From contig NZ_WVID01000031.1 of the NCBI RefSeq assembly GCF_010091925.1, forward strand, positions 1 through 64,000: DNA of 64,000 nucleotides. Reading direction: 5' to 3'. Below, piece by piece: positions 17,950-27,962 of the stretch. The translations under genes and the position numbers were made by a program. Source of the stretch: Nostoc sp. B(2019) (lineage in GTDB: Bacteria; Cyanobacteriota; Cyanobacteriia; Cyanobacteriales; Nostocaceae). Every line of letters starts with the position of its first letter. Positions within the stretch are counted from its first letter, which is position 1. The notes beneath the pieces are model-generated. The model was not told where the DNA came from, made no database searches, and was given only the letters and a program-made list of their open reading frames with translations.

Positions 17950-20900
17950 ATGTTATCGAAAATTCAGCTTGTCAAATCTCTCAATCACTTATTTGGCATG
18001 GTTTATGCCAAGATGTCCCTAAGATATGTTCTAATTTTGCCCTTCATATTGCAAATTTTCGGGGCGGTGGGACTTGTGGGCTATCTTTCGTTTAAAAACG
18101 GGCAAAAAGCTGTAAAAGAGCTTGCTGCTCAGTTAGAAAATGAAATCTGCGATCGCATTGAACAGCATCTTAATAGCTACTTAACAATTCCCAAGCAAAT
18201 CAATCAAATTAATTTAGATGCTATTGAGCTAGATTTACTCAACCTTTCTGATTTTAAAACTACCGAACATTTCTTTTGGAAACAAATGCGGGTTTTTAAT
18301 GTTGGCTACAACAACTTTGCTAACCCTAAAGGGGAATTTATCGGTATTGAACGCCTAAATAATGGCAATCTGTTGATTAATGAAATTACCGAAAAGCATG
18401 GCATCGGTAAACTTTATGTTTACACTACAGACAACCAAGGGAATCGCCGCCAGATCAAAGAAATCAAAAATTACGATCCTCGTTTAGAAGCGTGGTATAC
18501 AGATGCAGTCAAGCTAGGCAAACCCGTGTGGAGTCAAATCTATCAATGGGAATATAAACCAAAAGTTTTATCTATATCTTCCAGCAATCCTATTTACGAT
18601 CGCACTAACAAACTTATTGGGGTAATTGGTATCGATGTTGTACTAGCACAAATTAGCAATTTTTTAGCAAATTTAAAAGTTGGTAAGTCGGGCAAAACCT
18701 TTATTTTAGAACGTTCCGGGTTAATAGTGGCTTCTTCTACTACCGAATTACCATACACACTTATTAATGGTCAAGCAAAACGCCTATCGGGATTAGATAG
18801 TCAAGATTCTTTAATTCGACTCGCAACGCAGTATTTGATCAAAAACTTTGGTCAGCAACTCAAGTCTTTTGTAGGGAAGCAACAGCTGAGTTTTACCAGC
18901 GATGGAGTACGTTATTTTGTGCAGATCAAAAGTTGGAGAGACGAACTAGGTCTTGATTGGCTAATCGTGGTAGTGATTCCCGAAGGCGATTTTATAGAGC
19001 AGATTCACCTTAACACCCACACTACCATCCTGCTGTGCATAGTTACCTTCTTAGTGGCTACACAAATTAGCATTTTGATTGCACGCTGGGTAATCGAGCC
19101 GATTTTGAGAGCATTACAAAAAGATGTTTTTGCGTTGACGCATAGGCGCTCGAAGGGCGTCTTCTCGCAGAGTAGCGGCTTGTCGTTAAATATCGCCTCT
19201 TTTTTTGATATCACCCAACACCAACAAGTAGAATACAATCGCGTTTTAGAAGCTCAAGTAAAAAAGCGTACTGAAGAACTTTTGCAAGTGATTGAACAAC
19301 TACAAATTACCCAACAAGAACTAATTGAATCACAAACAATCGCTGCACAAGAACAACAAGCAGCTGTTCGCGAAGCGGCGCGAAGTGCAGCTGCAAACCG
19401 CGCTAAAAGCGAATTCCTTGCCAATATGAGTCACGAAGTACGTACTCCACTCAACGCCATTCTTGGCTTCACCCAAATCATGAGCCAAGATCATTCCCTA
19501 TCTAGTAAACAGCAAGAAAACTTGGCAATTATCAATCGTGCTGGCGAGCATTTGCTCAATTTAATCAATGACATTCTAGAAATGTCCAAAATCGAAGCTG
19601 ACCGAGTCACACTAAATCTGACAAGTTTTGACTTAACCAATCTATTGGAAAACTTAGAAGAGATGTTGCGTTTGCGTGCTACATCCAAAAGCTTAAAGCT
19701 AGTGTTTGAATATTCACAAGATATTCCCCAATACATACAAACTGACGAAAGTAAACTGCGTCAAGTCTTACTCAATCTGTTGGGAAATGCCATCAAATTT
19801 ACTGACACTGGGAGTGTAAGGCTGCGCGTGAGATGGGAGGGGGAACAAGAGGAGGGGGAAAGAGTAAGAAAGGCACAGGGGAAGGGAGAAATTCAAAATT
19901 ATACCTCTACTCCCCCACTCCCTCGTCTCTTTTTTGAGGTACAAGATACTGGTTCTGGCATTGCTAGTTCGGAAATAGGCTTGTTATTTAGAGCTTTTGA
20001 GCAAACTGAAACTGGGAGAAAATCACAACAGGGAACGGGACTAGGTTTAGCAATTAGCCGCAGATATGTGCAACTGATGGGGGGAGATATTGCTGTTAAT
20101 AGTACTCCTGGTATTGGTAGTACATTTGCCTTTGATATTCAGGTTGGTCTGGCTTGCCCTAATCAAATCCAGACAAACCAAAGTAAATGCCAAGTTCTTA
20201 CTTTAGCACCTGCTCAAAGCAAATACCGCATTTTAGTAGTTGACGACGCCAGAGATAGCCGTTTATTGCTAGTTAAAATTCTTACATCTATAGGCTTTGA
20301 AGTCAGGGAAGCTACAGATGGGAAGGAAGCAATTGCTAGTTGGGAATCTTGGCAACCGCATTTAATATTCATGGATATGCGAATGCCAGTTATGAACGGC
20401 TATGAAGCCACAAAAGTAATTAAAATTCGACAAAGCACCCATGGGAAAGAAATTTTACCTGATAATGCCAGGTCAATACCAGCTGCTTTAACTGGTAGAA
20501 TCTCTGCAACGCATTGCCTACCCATACAACTGGCTCCTCAATGCTTAATGCCAAATACCCGTACTATTATTATTGCCCTAACTGCTAGTGCCTTTGAGGA
20601 AGAACGACAGAAAATTTTGTCAATCGGCTGCGATGATTTTATTCGCAAGCCATACACTCAGGAAATATTACTAGAAAAACTGAGCGAACATCTGGGTGTA
20701 AAATATATCAAACAAGCAGAAATCACAAACCAAGCAGTTGTAGGTCAAACAGCACAGATGTTTGCTAGCGAAACCGAACTCTTGGGAGTTTTGTCACGAA
20801 TGTCACCTGAGTGGCTGGGAAAGATGCACCATGCCGCAGCTAGCTGTAGCGATGACCTAATTTTAGAGTTAATTAAACAAATTCCACCAAATAAGAGTCA

Positions 20901-20982
20901 AATTTTCCAATTTCTCAGGGATTTAGCAAACAACTATCAGTTTGAGAAAATCATGGAATTGACTAGAACAAACGTAGAATGA
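17950..20982 (+). CDS. Hybrid sensor histidine kinase (dCache-like sensor, HisKA, HATPase, receiver)
   Basis: 1010 aa. TM1 about 27-47, an extracytoplasmic dCache-like sensor about 50-345, TM2 about 355-378, a coiled coil about 425-490, then the H-box FLANMSHEVRTPLN with His about 495. ATPase boxes are LLGNAIKFT, VQDTGSGIA and GTGLGLAISRR. A receiver domain follows with phosphoacceptor Asp about 809 in FMDMRMP. Three stretches look inserted: a repeat-coded segment at 19132-19190 in the usual HAMP position, a low-complexity stretch at 19845-19925 between the N and G1 boxes, and about 35 extra residues in the receiver after the Asp. Overlaps the next gene by 4 nt. The domain surrounding the sensor ligand cannot be assigned. 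Confidence 0.93.
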   Translation: MLSKIQLVKSLNHLFGMVYAKMSLRYVLILPFILQIFGAVGLVGYLSFKNGQKAVKELAAQLENEICDRIEQHLNSYLTIPKQINQINLDAIELDLLNLSDFKTTEHFFWKQMRVFNVGYNNFANPKGEFIGIERLNNGNLLINEITEKHGIGKLYVYTTDNQGNRRQIKEIKNYDPRLEAWYTDAVKLGKPVWSQIYQWEYKPKVLSISSSNPIYDRTNKLIGVIGIDVVLAQISNFLANLKVGKSGKTFILERSGLIVASSTTELPYTLINGQAKRLSGLDSQDSLIRLATQYLIKNFGQQLKSFVGKQQLSFTSDGVRYFVQIKSWRDELGLDWLIVVVIPEGDFIEQIHLNTHTTILLCIVTFLVATQISILIARWVIEPILRALQKDVFALTHRRSKGVFSQSSGLSLNIASFFDITQHQQVEYNRVLEAQVKKRTEELLQVIEQLQITQQELIESQTIAAQEQQAAVREAARSAAANRAKSEFLANMSHEVRTPLNAILGFTQIMSQDHSLSSKQQENLAIINRAGEHLLNLINDILEMSKIEADRVTLNLTSFDLTNLLENLEEMLRLRATSKSLKLVFEYSQDIPQYIQTDESKLRQVLLNLLGNAIKFTDTGSVRLRVRWEGEQEEGERVRKAQGKGEIQNYTSTPPLPRLFFEVQDTGSGIASSEIGLLFRAFEQTETGRKSQQGTGLGLAISRRYVQLMGGDIAVNSTPGIGSTFAFDIQVGLACPNQIQTNQSKCQVLTLAPAQSKYRILVVDDARDSRLLLVKILTSIGFEVREATDGKEAIASWESWQPHLIFMDMRMPVMNGYEATKVIKIRQSTHGKEILPDNARSIPAALTGRISATHCLPIQLAPQCLMPNTRTIIIALTASAFEEERQKILSIGCDDFIRKPYTQEILLEKLSEHLGVKYIKQAEITNQAVVGQTAQMFASETELLGVLSRMSPEWLGKMHHAAASCSDDLILELIKQIPPNKSQIFQFLRDLANNYQFEKIMELTRTNVE

Positions 20983-22814
20983 ATTACGAGCGATTAGACT
21001 CTGATAAAAAAGATATTTTGATCATTGACGATATGGCGATCAACCTGCGGGTTTTGTCCTCTATCCTGACTAAGGAAGGGTATAACGTCCGCAAAGCCTT
21101 GAACTGGCAAATGGCATTGACCGCTTGTCAAACAGTATTACCCGATCTGATTCTACTCGACATTATGATGCCAGAAGTCGATGGTTATGAAGTTTGTCAG
21201 AGGTTAAAGGCTTGGGAGTTAACTGTAGATATTCCAGTGATTTTTATTAGTGCTTTAGATGATGTTTTTGACAAAATTAAAGCTTTTAGAGTTGGCGGTG
21301 TAGACTATATTACTAAACCTTTTGAGTTTGAAGAAGTTTTAGTGCGTGTGCAAAATCAATTAGCTTTGAGGACGGCACGATTAGAAATATTAAACCTAAA
21401 CGCCGAACTAGAACAAAGGGTAAAACAACGGACTAGAGAGCTAGAGAAAGCTTTACAAATACTTCAAGAAGAAATAAGTTCTCGTCAGGAATTGCAAAAT
21501 AAATTGTTAGATATAGCACTGCACGATTCACTCACTGGTTTACCAAATCGAGTGTTGTTTATTAGGCGACTGGAAAAAGCTTTAAATCGTGCTCAGCAAA
21601 AATCAAATTATCAGTTTGCTGTATTGTTTTTGGACTGCGATCGCTTCAAAGTGATTAATGATTCTCTTGGACATTTAGTGGGAGATGAATTGCTGATAGC
21701 GATCGCTCACCGTCTGCAAACATGTCTGATGCCTGTTGATACTTTAGCACGATTAGGAGGCGACGAATTTGGGATTCTCATAGAAAATCTCACAGATATT
21801 AGCATGGCAATCCAACTTGCTGAGCGGATTTTGCAACAGCTAGCATTGACTTTTAAACTATCTAGATATGAAGTATTTATGAATGTTAGTATTGGTATTA
21901 GTTGGGGCAACAAAGATTATGAACGCCCAGAGTATTTACTGCGGGATGCAGACACAGCAATGTATCGTGCGAAGGCTCAAGGGAGAGCCAGATATCACGT
22001 TTTTGATCCAGTTATGTATCAGGAAGCTATCCAGCTTTTAGAATTAGAAAATGACCTACGAAGGGCTGTTGAACGGCAAGAATTTCGCGTTTACTATCAG
22101 CCAATTATCTCCCTCGGCACAGGTAAAATTTCTGGATTTGAAGCATTGGTTCGTTGGCAACATCCAATTCGTGGTCTAGTTGATCCTATAGAGTTTATTC
22201 CTGTTGCAGAAGAAACAGGTTTGATTAATCTTATCAACACCTGGGTATTGCATACGGCTTGCCATCAACTAAGCATTTGGCAACAGCACTCAGCAACACC
22301 AAAAAACTTAACTATCAGTGTTAATTTGAGCGCAAGGTTGTTTTCTCAACCAGATTTTATCACCCAAATTGATCAAATTATTGATGAAACTAAAATAAAT
22401 GCTGCTAACTTAGAGTTGGAAATTACCGAAAGTGTAATCATGGAAAATACTAACGGAATTAAAACAATTCTTCAGCAATTAAAGCAACGACAAATTAAAT
22501 TAATTATGGATGATTTTGGTACAGGCTATTCTTCTTTGAGTTACCTATATAGCTTCCCTTTAAATGCACTCAAAATTGACAAATCTTTCGTCAAACGGAT
22601 GCAGGAAAATCAAGAAAATATGGGATTAGTGCCAGCAATGATTAGTATTGCTGATTCAATGGGGATGACTGCGATCGCTGAAGGCGTCGAAACAAAAGAA
22701 CAGTTAGCTCAACTCAGAAGTTTAAACTGTAATTTTGCTCAAGGATATTTATTTTCTAGACCACTCGAACAACAATTGGTTCTCAATTTGCTTGCATCAG
22801 AGCCTCAATGGTAA
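20979..22814 (+). CDS. Response regulator with GGDEF and EAL domains
   Basis: 611 aa. Receiver (about 12-125) with Asp about 61 in LLDIMMPEVDGY, a coiled coil, then a GGDEF domain with intact RLGGDEFGIL and an EAL domain with GFEALVRWQHP, ITESVIM and MDDFGTGYSSL. Both cyclic-di-GMP synthesis and hydrolysis motifs look intact, so output could switch with phosphorylation. The ATGA overlap with the hybrid kinase implies translational coupling and a direct signal path. Confidence 0.95.
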   Translation: MNYERLDSDKKDILIIDDMAINLRVLSSILTKEGYNVRKALNWQMALTACQTVLPDLILLDIMMPEVDGYEVCQRLKAWELTVDIPVIFISALDDVFDKIKAFRVGGVDYITKPFEFEEVLVRVQNQLALRTARLEILNLNAELEQRVKQRTRELEKALQILQEEISSRQELQNKLLDIALHDSLTGLPNRVLFIRRLEKALNRAQQKSNYQFAVLFLDCDRFKVINDSLGHLVGDELLIAIAHRLQTCLMPVDTLARLGGDEFGILIENLTDISMAIQLAERILQQLALTFKLSRYEVFMNVSIGISWGNKDYERPEYLLRDADTAMYRAKAQGRARYHVFDPVMYQEAIQLLELENDLRRAVERQEFRVYYQPIISLGTGKISGFEALVRWQHPIRGLVDPIEFIPVAEETGLINLINTWVLHTACHQLSIWQQHSATPKNLTISVNLSARLFSQPDFITQIDQIIDETKINAANLELEITESVIMENTNGIKTILQQLKQRQIKLIMDDFGTGYSSLSYLYSFPLNALKIDKSFVKRMQENQENMGLVPAMISIADSMGMTAIAEGVETKEQLAQLRSLNCNFAQGYLFSRPLEQQLVLNLLASEPQW

Positions 22815-23204
22815 TGACTATCGTTATTCTCTGGTAAGCTTCTTTATATCTACGCTCCAATTCAAAATTCACTGAAGTTCTGATATTCGTAACCTGCTAT
22901 TTAGACTTATCTCAATATTCAAGCAATTAATGAGCAAATTTTTATATGCGGCTAGATAAACTGTGTGTGATATCTACTATACTTACGTAAGAGGGCTATT
23001 AAAATTTGCAAAGCTCTTAACATATAATTAGCTTTTATAGCTTGAGTAGATTTCGCACCATGTTTAATTTTACTGGATATTAATATATTAAATATGAGTA
23101 GATATAAATAAGCATTTCTCTAAAATCGCACAAAAACTTATTTAGGCTGATTTCAAAGCGTTTAATATTTACTTAATTTTTATAAAAATAGCTGTTTTTT
23201 CAAA
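22815..23204. other. Intergenic region, no gene seen
   Basis: AT-rich spacer of 390 nt between two signalling genes. No ORF, hairpin terminator or recognised RNA was found. It may hold the promoter of the downstream receiver-kinase gene. Confidence 0.5.
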
Positions 23205-24599
23205 ATGGATTTAAATCAAACTAACCAACATAAAGGAAATATTTTGGTAGTCGATGATACTCCAGACAATTTACGTCTTTTGTCGGCAATGTTGTCTGCA
23301 CAAGGTTTTGAAGTTCGCAAAGCTTTAAATGGTAAACTGGCATTGACTGCTTGTCAGATGCTTTTACCAGATGTGATTTTGCTGGATATCAATATGCCAG
23401 GTATGGATGGCTATCAAGTTTGTCAACAACTGAAATCTAACAGTAAAACTTGTGAAGTACCAGTGATTTTTATTAGTGCCTTAGATGATGTTTTAGATAA
23501 GGTAAAAGCCTTTGATGTTGGTGGCGTAGATTATATTACAAAACCTTTTTATGGAGCAGAGGTTGTATTGCGAATTGAAAATCAGATTAATTTACGTTTG
23601 CTCCAAACTAAGCTGCAAGAAAAAAATTTTTTATTACAACAAGCTCTTGATAATTTAAAAGCTGCTCAAGTTCAACAGATTCAAAACGAAAAGATGGTGG
23701 CGCTGGGGCAGTTAGTGGCTGGGATTGCTCATGAAGTTAATAATCCTATTAGTTTTATTTATGGCAATCTCCAATATGCTGGTCAATATGTAGAAGATTT
23801 AGTAAATTTGATTGAGGTCTATCAACAAGAATATCCCAAACCCACACTAAAAATTCAGCAAATAGTCAAGGATATAGATCTGAATTTTGTGATGAAAGAC
23901 CTGCAAAGCCTCATAGGTGCTATGTATAGAGGCGCTGATCGGATTCGGGAAATCGTACTGGCGCTACAAAACTTCTCTAGGCATGATGAAGCCGAAATGA
24001 AGCAGGTAAATATTCATGAAGGCATAGATAGCACTCTAGTAATGTTGCAGCATCGACTGAGAGAAACAGCAGATCGTCCTGCTATTGTTGTAGTTAAAGA
24101 GTATGGTAATTTGCCCCCAGTGAATTGTTATGCTAGTGAGTTAAATCAGGTATTTATGCATCTGTTGAATAATGCAATTGATGCTATGGAAGATTCATTT
24201 GTTACTAGTCTGTCATTAGTAGAGGACAAACAGAGAAGTCTGAGCGGAGGCTTCCTCCGCTCAGAACTTCTCCCAGGGGGAGACGCCAAGGGCGAACGGG
24301 GACAAAGGACAACTCCGCAAATTCGGATTCATACAGAAGTTCAAGACTCTGATTTTGTCAGCATTGCGATCGCAGATAATGGTTCTGGTATAGATGAATC
24401 GTTGCGATCGCGTTTATTTAACCCATTTTTTACCACAAAACCCGTGGGCAAAGGTAGTGGGCTAGGATTGTCGATTAGCCATCAGATTATTGTGCAAAAA
24501 CACCAAGGACAGATTACTTGCACCTCATCCCCAGGAAAAGGAGCAGAGTTTGCAATCAAAATTCCCATCAAGTTAAGTAATACCGAAAAATCTGGGTAG
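23205..24599 (+). CDS. Receiver-histidine kinase (cytoplasmic)
   Basis: 464 aa. An N-terminal receiver with Asp about 61 (LLDINMPGMDGY) closely resembles the receiver of the preceding GGDEF-EAL protein (both contain VIFISALDDV and GGVDYITKPF). A coiled coil leads to the H-box VAGIAHEVNNPISF with His about 176 and an ATPase with IADNGSGID and GSGLGLSISHQI. There is no membrane segment. Between the N and G1 boxes an extra stretch (RSLSGGFLRSELLPGGDAKG) is encoded by a REP hairpin inserted in frame. Probably acts downstream of another kinase as a phosphorelay or feedback element. Confidence 0.92.
   Translation: MDLNQTNQHKGNILVVDDTPDNLRLLSAMLSAQGFEVRKALNGKLALTACQMLLPDVILLDINMPGMDGYQVCQQLKSNSKTCEVPVIFISALDDVLDKVKAFDVGGVDYITKPFYGAEVVLRIENQINLRLLQTKLQEKNFLLQQALDNLKAAQVQQIQNEKMVALGQLVAGIAHEVNNPISFIYGNLQYAGQYVEDLVNLIEVYQQEYPKPTLKIQQIVKDIDLNFVMKDLQSLIGAMYRGADRIREIVLALQNFSRHDEAEMKQVNIHEGIDSTLVMLQHRLRETADRPAIVVVKEYGNLPPVNCYASELNQVFMHLLNNAIDAMEDSFVTSLSLVEDKQRSLSGGFLRSELLPGGDAKGERGQRTTPQIRIHTEVQDSDFVSIAIADNGSGIDESLRSRLFNPFFTTKPVGKGSGLGLSISHQIIVQKHQGQITCTSSPGKGAEFAIKIPIKLSNTEKSG
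24231..24305. repeat. REP hairpin inserted in frame in the receiver-kinase gene
   Basis: A nearly perfect palindrome at 24233-24272 (GAGAAGTCTGAGCGGAGG against CCTCCGCTCAGAACTTCTC) plus a GC-rich tail. It matches the family at 16341 and 17361 and keeps the reading frame open. Confidence 0.85.
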
Positions 24600-24760
24600 C
24601 GATAAAAACTTAGTACAAAGAAGATGAAAGCTTTATTTACCAGATGTTAAGGCCTGATCCGATTGAGGTGGACTACCACTCAAAACTCTGCATGAGGAAA
24701 TCCGAACTTTTTATTGATTACAGACTACTATTTTTAGTCGCATAAACGCATAATAGAAAT

Positions 24761-25942
24761 GTGACTGATCTGTTCGCCCCTTTACAATCTCTCAAACAAG
24801 GCAACTGGTTCAAGCTCATCTGCGGAGCCAGCTTCCAACATTTGCCTGCGGTCAGAAGTTTAACATTAGCCTACACTTTGGCGGGCGCTGACTGCATAGA
24901 TGTCGCAGCTGATCCAGCGGTGATTGCAGCAGCGCAAGCAGCGCTACAAGTAGCCAGAGATTTGACTAGGGATGCCCAGGAGCGAGGGTTTGGCTACAAA
25001 GGCAACTCACCCTTTTTAATGGTCAGCCTAAACGATGGAGAAGACCCCCATTTTCGCAAAGCAGAGTTTAATTCTACGGAATGTCCTACAGACTGCCCTA
25101 GACCCTGTGAAAGGATTTGTCCGGCGCAAGCAATCGTGTTTAACCATATAAAAGACGACTTTTCGGGAGTGGTGTCCCAAAAGTGCTACGGCTGTGGCCG
25201 CTGCATACCAATTTGTCCGCATGATATAATTTATACATCATCATATATGTCAACGCCGGGAGCGATCGCGCCATTGGTAATGTCAACGGGAATAGATGCC
25301 GTAGAAATTCACACAAAAGTCGGGCGTTTGAAAGAATTTCAGCAATTATGGCAAGCAATTTCACCGTGGGCTGATCAACTAAAGCTAATAGCAATTAGCT
25401 GTCCCGATGGCGAGGGAATGACTGACTATCTTCATGCAATTTATGAGTTAATTACGCCGCTCAAGAGTGCTTTAATTTGGCAAACCGATGGTCGTCCCAT
25501 GAGTGGAGATATTGGAGATGGCACTACTTTAGCAGCGGTGAAATTAGGACAAAAAGTTTTGGCAGCTAAGTTACCGGGATATGTGCAGTTAGCAGGTGGT
25601 ACTAATAGCTACACCGTTGCCAAGTTAAAGGCAATGGGACTGCTCAACAATGCTGAGTTCCGAGTTATGAGTGCTGAGAAAGACTCTATTACTCAGGACT
25701 TAAGACGGGGTAAACGCCCCGCTACCGCTAACAGGACTCAGCACTATATTGCTGGAGTAGCTTACGGTAGTTACGCCCGTGTACTGCTGTCACCAATTCT
25801 CGATCAGTTGGAGAATAAGGAGGTGAGTAACACTAGTATTAAGGCAACTGTTCGCCTGGAAGAAGATGAAGTATTACTTTGGCAAGCTGTAGAACTTGCC
25901 CATTCTCTCGTTTCCCAGCTCAAGTCACAGCAGGAGCGCTAA
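24761..25942 (+). CDS. ldpA: Circadian clock input protein LdpA (iron-sulfur)
   Basis: 393 aa from a GTG start; MTDLFAPLQSLKQGNWFKLI is the expected N-terminus. Two ferredoxin-like cysteine clusters, CPTDCPRPCERICP and CYGCGRCIPICP, match the two [4Fe-4S] centres of LdpA, which senses redox state and adjusts clock period and light input to KaiABC in Synechococcus. No kai genes are in the window. It follows the kinase gene on the same strand with a 160-nt spacer. Confidence 0.9.
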   Translation: MTDLFAPLQSLKQGNWFKLICGASFQHLPAVRSLTLAYTLAGADCIDVAADPAVIAAAQAALQVARDLTRDAQERGFGYKGNSPFLMVSLNDGEDPHFRKAEFNSTECPTDCPRPCERICPAQAIVFNHIKDDFSGVVSQKCYGCGRCIPICPHDIIYTSSYMSTPGAIAPLVMSTGIDAVEIHTKVGRLKEFQQLWQAISPWADQLKLIAISCPDGEGMTDYLHAIYELITPLKSALIWQTDGRPMSGDIGDGTTLAAVKLGQKVLAAKLPGYVQLAGGTNSYTVAKLKAMGLLNNAEFRVMSAEKDSITQDLRRGKRPATANRTQHYIAGVAYGSYARVLLSPILDQLENKEVSNTSIKATVRLEEDEVLLWQAVELAHSLVSQLKSQQER

Positions 25943-26028
25943 TCGCTCGTTCTGGATACTTTCCTTAACTCTGTTGACCAGAGCAAGGAAATGTCCTCGC
26001 TATCTCTAAAAACGTCACCATAGAAAGC

Positions 26029-27762
26029 ATGACGATTACAGACGATCTCCAAAAGTTGTTAGATATTTTGCCCCAAGACCTGCAACAAGTACTAGAGAAT
26101 CATCCTAAGCGAGATAGTTTAGTTGAAGTAGTCTTGGATCTGGGTCGTCGCCCAGAGGCTCGCTTTCCCAATCAAGCTGAGTATCTGAGCGAAACACCCG
26201 TTACTCAAGAACAGATAGATGATTGCATTGAGCGAGTCGGAATCTTTGGCGGAGATAATCGCGCAGGAATTGAGCGAACTTTGCATCGGATCAGCGCCAT
26301 CCGCAACCGCACCGGCAAGATTATCGGCTTGACCTGTCGCGTTGGTCGGGCGGTATTCGGAACCATTGGCATGATTCGTGATTTGGTAGAAACTGGTAAA
26401 TCGATTCTCATGCTGGGGCGTCCAGGCGTGGGCAAAACTACCGCTTTAAGGGAAATTGCTCGCGTTTTGGCGGATGATCTGCATAAACGTGTGGTGATTA
26501 TCGATACCTCCAATGAAATCGCTGGGGATGGTGATGTTGCTCACCCCGCCATTGGTCGCGCTAGGCGGATGCAAGTGGCTCATCCCAACGAACAGCATCA
26601 GGTAATGATTGAGGCAGTGGAAAACCACATGCCAGAAGTCATCGTGATTGACGAAATTGGCACAGAACTGGAAGCTTTGGCGGCTCGTACCATTGCCGAA
26701 CGGGGTGTGCAATTGGTAGGTACTGCCCACGGTAATCAGATAGAAAACCTGATTAAAAACCCTACCCTTGCTGATTTAGTTGGGGGTATCCAGGCTGTGA
26801 CGCTGGGAGATGATGAAGCCAGACGCCGGGGTTCTCAAAAGACCGTTTTGGAACGCAAAGCCCCCCCGACATTCGAGATTGCTGTGGAAATGTTGGAACG
26901 GCAACGCTGGGTAGTACACGAAAGCGTTGCTGACACAGTAGATAATCTGCTCCGGGGACGTCAGCCTAGCCCACAAACGAGAACTGTTGATGACCAGGGC
27001 AAAGTTGCGGTTACACGGCAGTTAGCAGTTGTGAATGGTCGTGGTGGACAAATGACCACAGGGGAAGAATTCCCACCGCCGCGACCGTCTAATGGCTGGC
27101 GTTCATCTGGACAGATGGTGGCACTGCCGGCATTGCCTATAGAGCGGGAGCGGGTAACTGGGAGAAGCGAGTTTGACCGCTTACTTGATGAATCTTTCAA
27201 TTACTCAGAGAGCGTTGATTTTACCGCTACAAGGCAGGCGGGGCCAAATGGCGAAGATTTACCATTGCACGTTTACCCTTATGGCGTCAGCCGCCACCAA
27301 CTAGAGCAGGTAATCAGCGTGCTAACTCTACCGGTGGTATTGACAAAAGATATTGATAGTGCTGATGCAATTTTAGCACTGCGATCGCACGTCAAAAACC
27401 ACGCCAAATTACGCCAAATGGCAAAAGCCCGTCAAGTACCCATCCACATGATTAAGTCCAGCACCATTCCGCAAATTACCCGTGGCTTGCGGCGGTTGCT
27501 GAACATCGACGACCCGGAATTAGCTGATGACCGAGAACTGCAACTGTTTTTACACAGTGGTAGCGATGACGAGATGGACGCCCTCGAAGAAGCTAGACTT
27601 GCCGTAGAGCAAATTGTAATTCCCAAAGGACAGCCAGTTGAGTTATTACCCCGTTCTCCCCAAGTCCGCAAAATGCAACATGAGTTGGTAGAACACTATC
27701 GCCTCAAGTCGCACAGTTTTGGCGAAGAACCAAATCGGCGCTTAAGGATTTATCCGGCGTAA
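26029..27762 (+). CDS. ycf45: Ycf45-type AAA ATPase with R3H domain
   Basis: 577 aa. A SpoIIIAA-like AAA core has Walker A MLGRPGVGKTTALREIA and Walker B VIVIDEIGTE with VGTAHGN as sensor. The C-terminus ends in an R3H-type single-strand nucleic-acid binding motif (HYRLKSHSFGEEPNRRLRI). The homologue is encoded in some algal plastid genomes (ycf45). Exact function is not known; a role with nucleic acids is inferred. Sits 86 nt after ldpA, probably in the same transcript, and is followed by a terminator hairpin. Confidence 0.9.
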   Translation: MTITDDLQKLLDILPQDLQQVLENHPKRDSLVEVVLDLGRRPEARFPNQAEYLSETPVTQEQIDDCIERVGIFGGDNRAGIERTLHRISAIRNRTGKIIGLTCRVGRAVFGTIGMIRDLVETGKSILMLGRPGVGKTTALREIARVLADDLHKRVVIIDTSNEIAGDGDVAHPAIGRARRMQVAHPNEQHQVMIEAVENHMPEVIVIDEIGTELEALAARTIAERGVQLVGTAHGNQIENLIKNPTLADLVGGIQAVTLGDDEARRRGSQKTVLERKAPPTFEIAVEMLERQRWVVHESVADTVDNLLRGRQPSPQTRTVDDQGKVAVTRQLAVVNGRGGQMTTGEEFPPPRPSNGWRSSGQMVALPALPIERERVTGRSEFDRLLDESFNYSESVDFTATRQAGPNGEDLPLHVYPYGVSRHQLEQVISVLTLPVVLTKDIDSADAILALRSHVKNHAKLRQMAKARQVPIHMIKSSTIPQITRGLRRLLNIDDPELADDRELQLFLHSGSDDEMDALEEARLAVEQIVIPKGQPVELLPRSPQVRKMQHELVEHYRLKSHSFGEEPNRRLRIYPA

Positions 27763-27770
27763 TCACAAAC

Positions 27771-27805
27771 AGCCCCTCTCCACAAATTGAGAGGGGCTAT
27801 TTTGA
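27771..27805 (+). terminator. Intrinsic terminator after the Ycf45 ATPase gene
   Basis: A 10-bp GC-rich stem AGCCCCTCTC/GAGAGGGGCT with an 8-nt loop, followed by ATTTTG, 8 nt beyond the stop codon. Confidence 0.8.
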
Positions 27806-27962
27806 AAAGATAGACATCAATAAAAGTTGCCTCTACAAGATATCTGAGATTATCTTGGATTAGGTGAGCCATGTAAAGAGTTGGGGATACTTTCTAAAGG
27901 TCATGTGATAGATCAGGATTAGTTGCAGGATATATTGGTCAAACTGCAATTAAAGTAGATGA

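Noticed and set aside
24600-24760. Riboswitch upstream of ldpA
   Set aside because: A weak GAGGTGG/CCACTC pairing exists but no known riboswitch core could be recognised.
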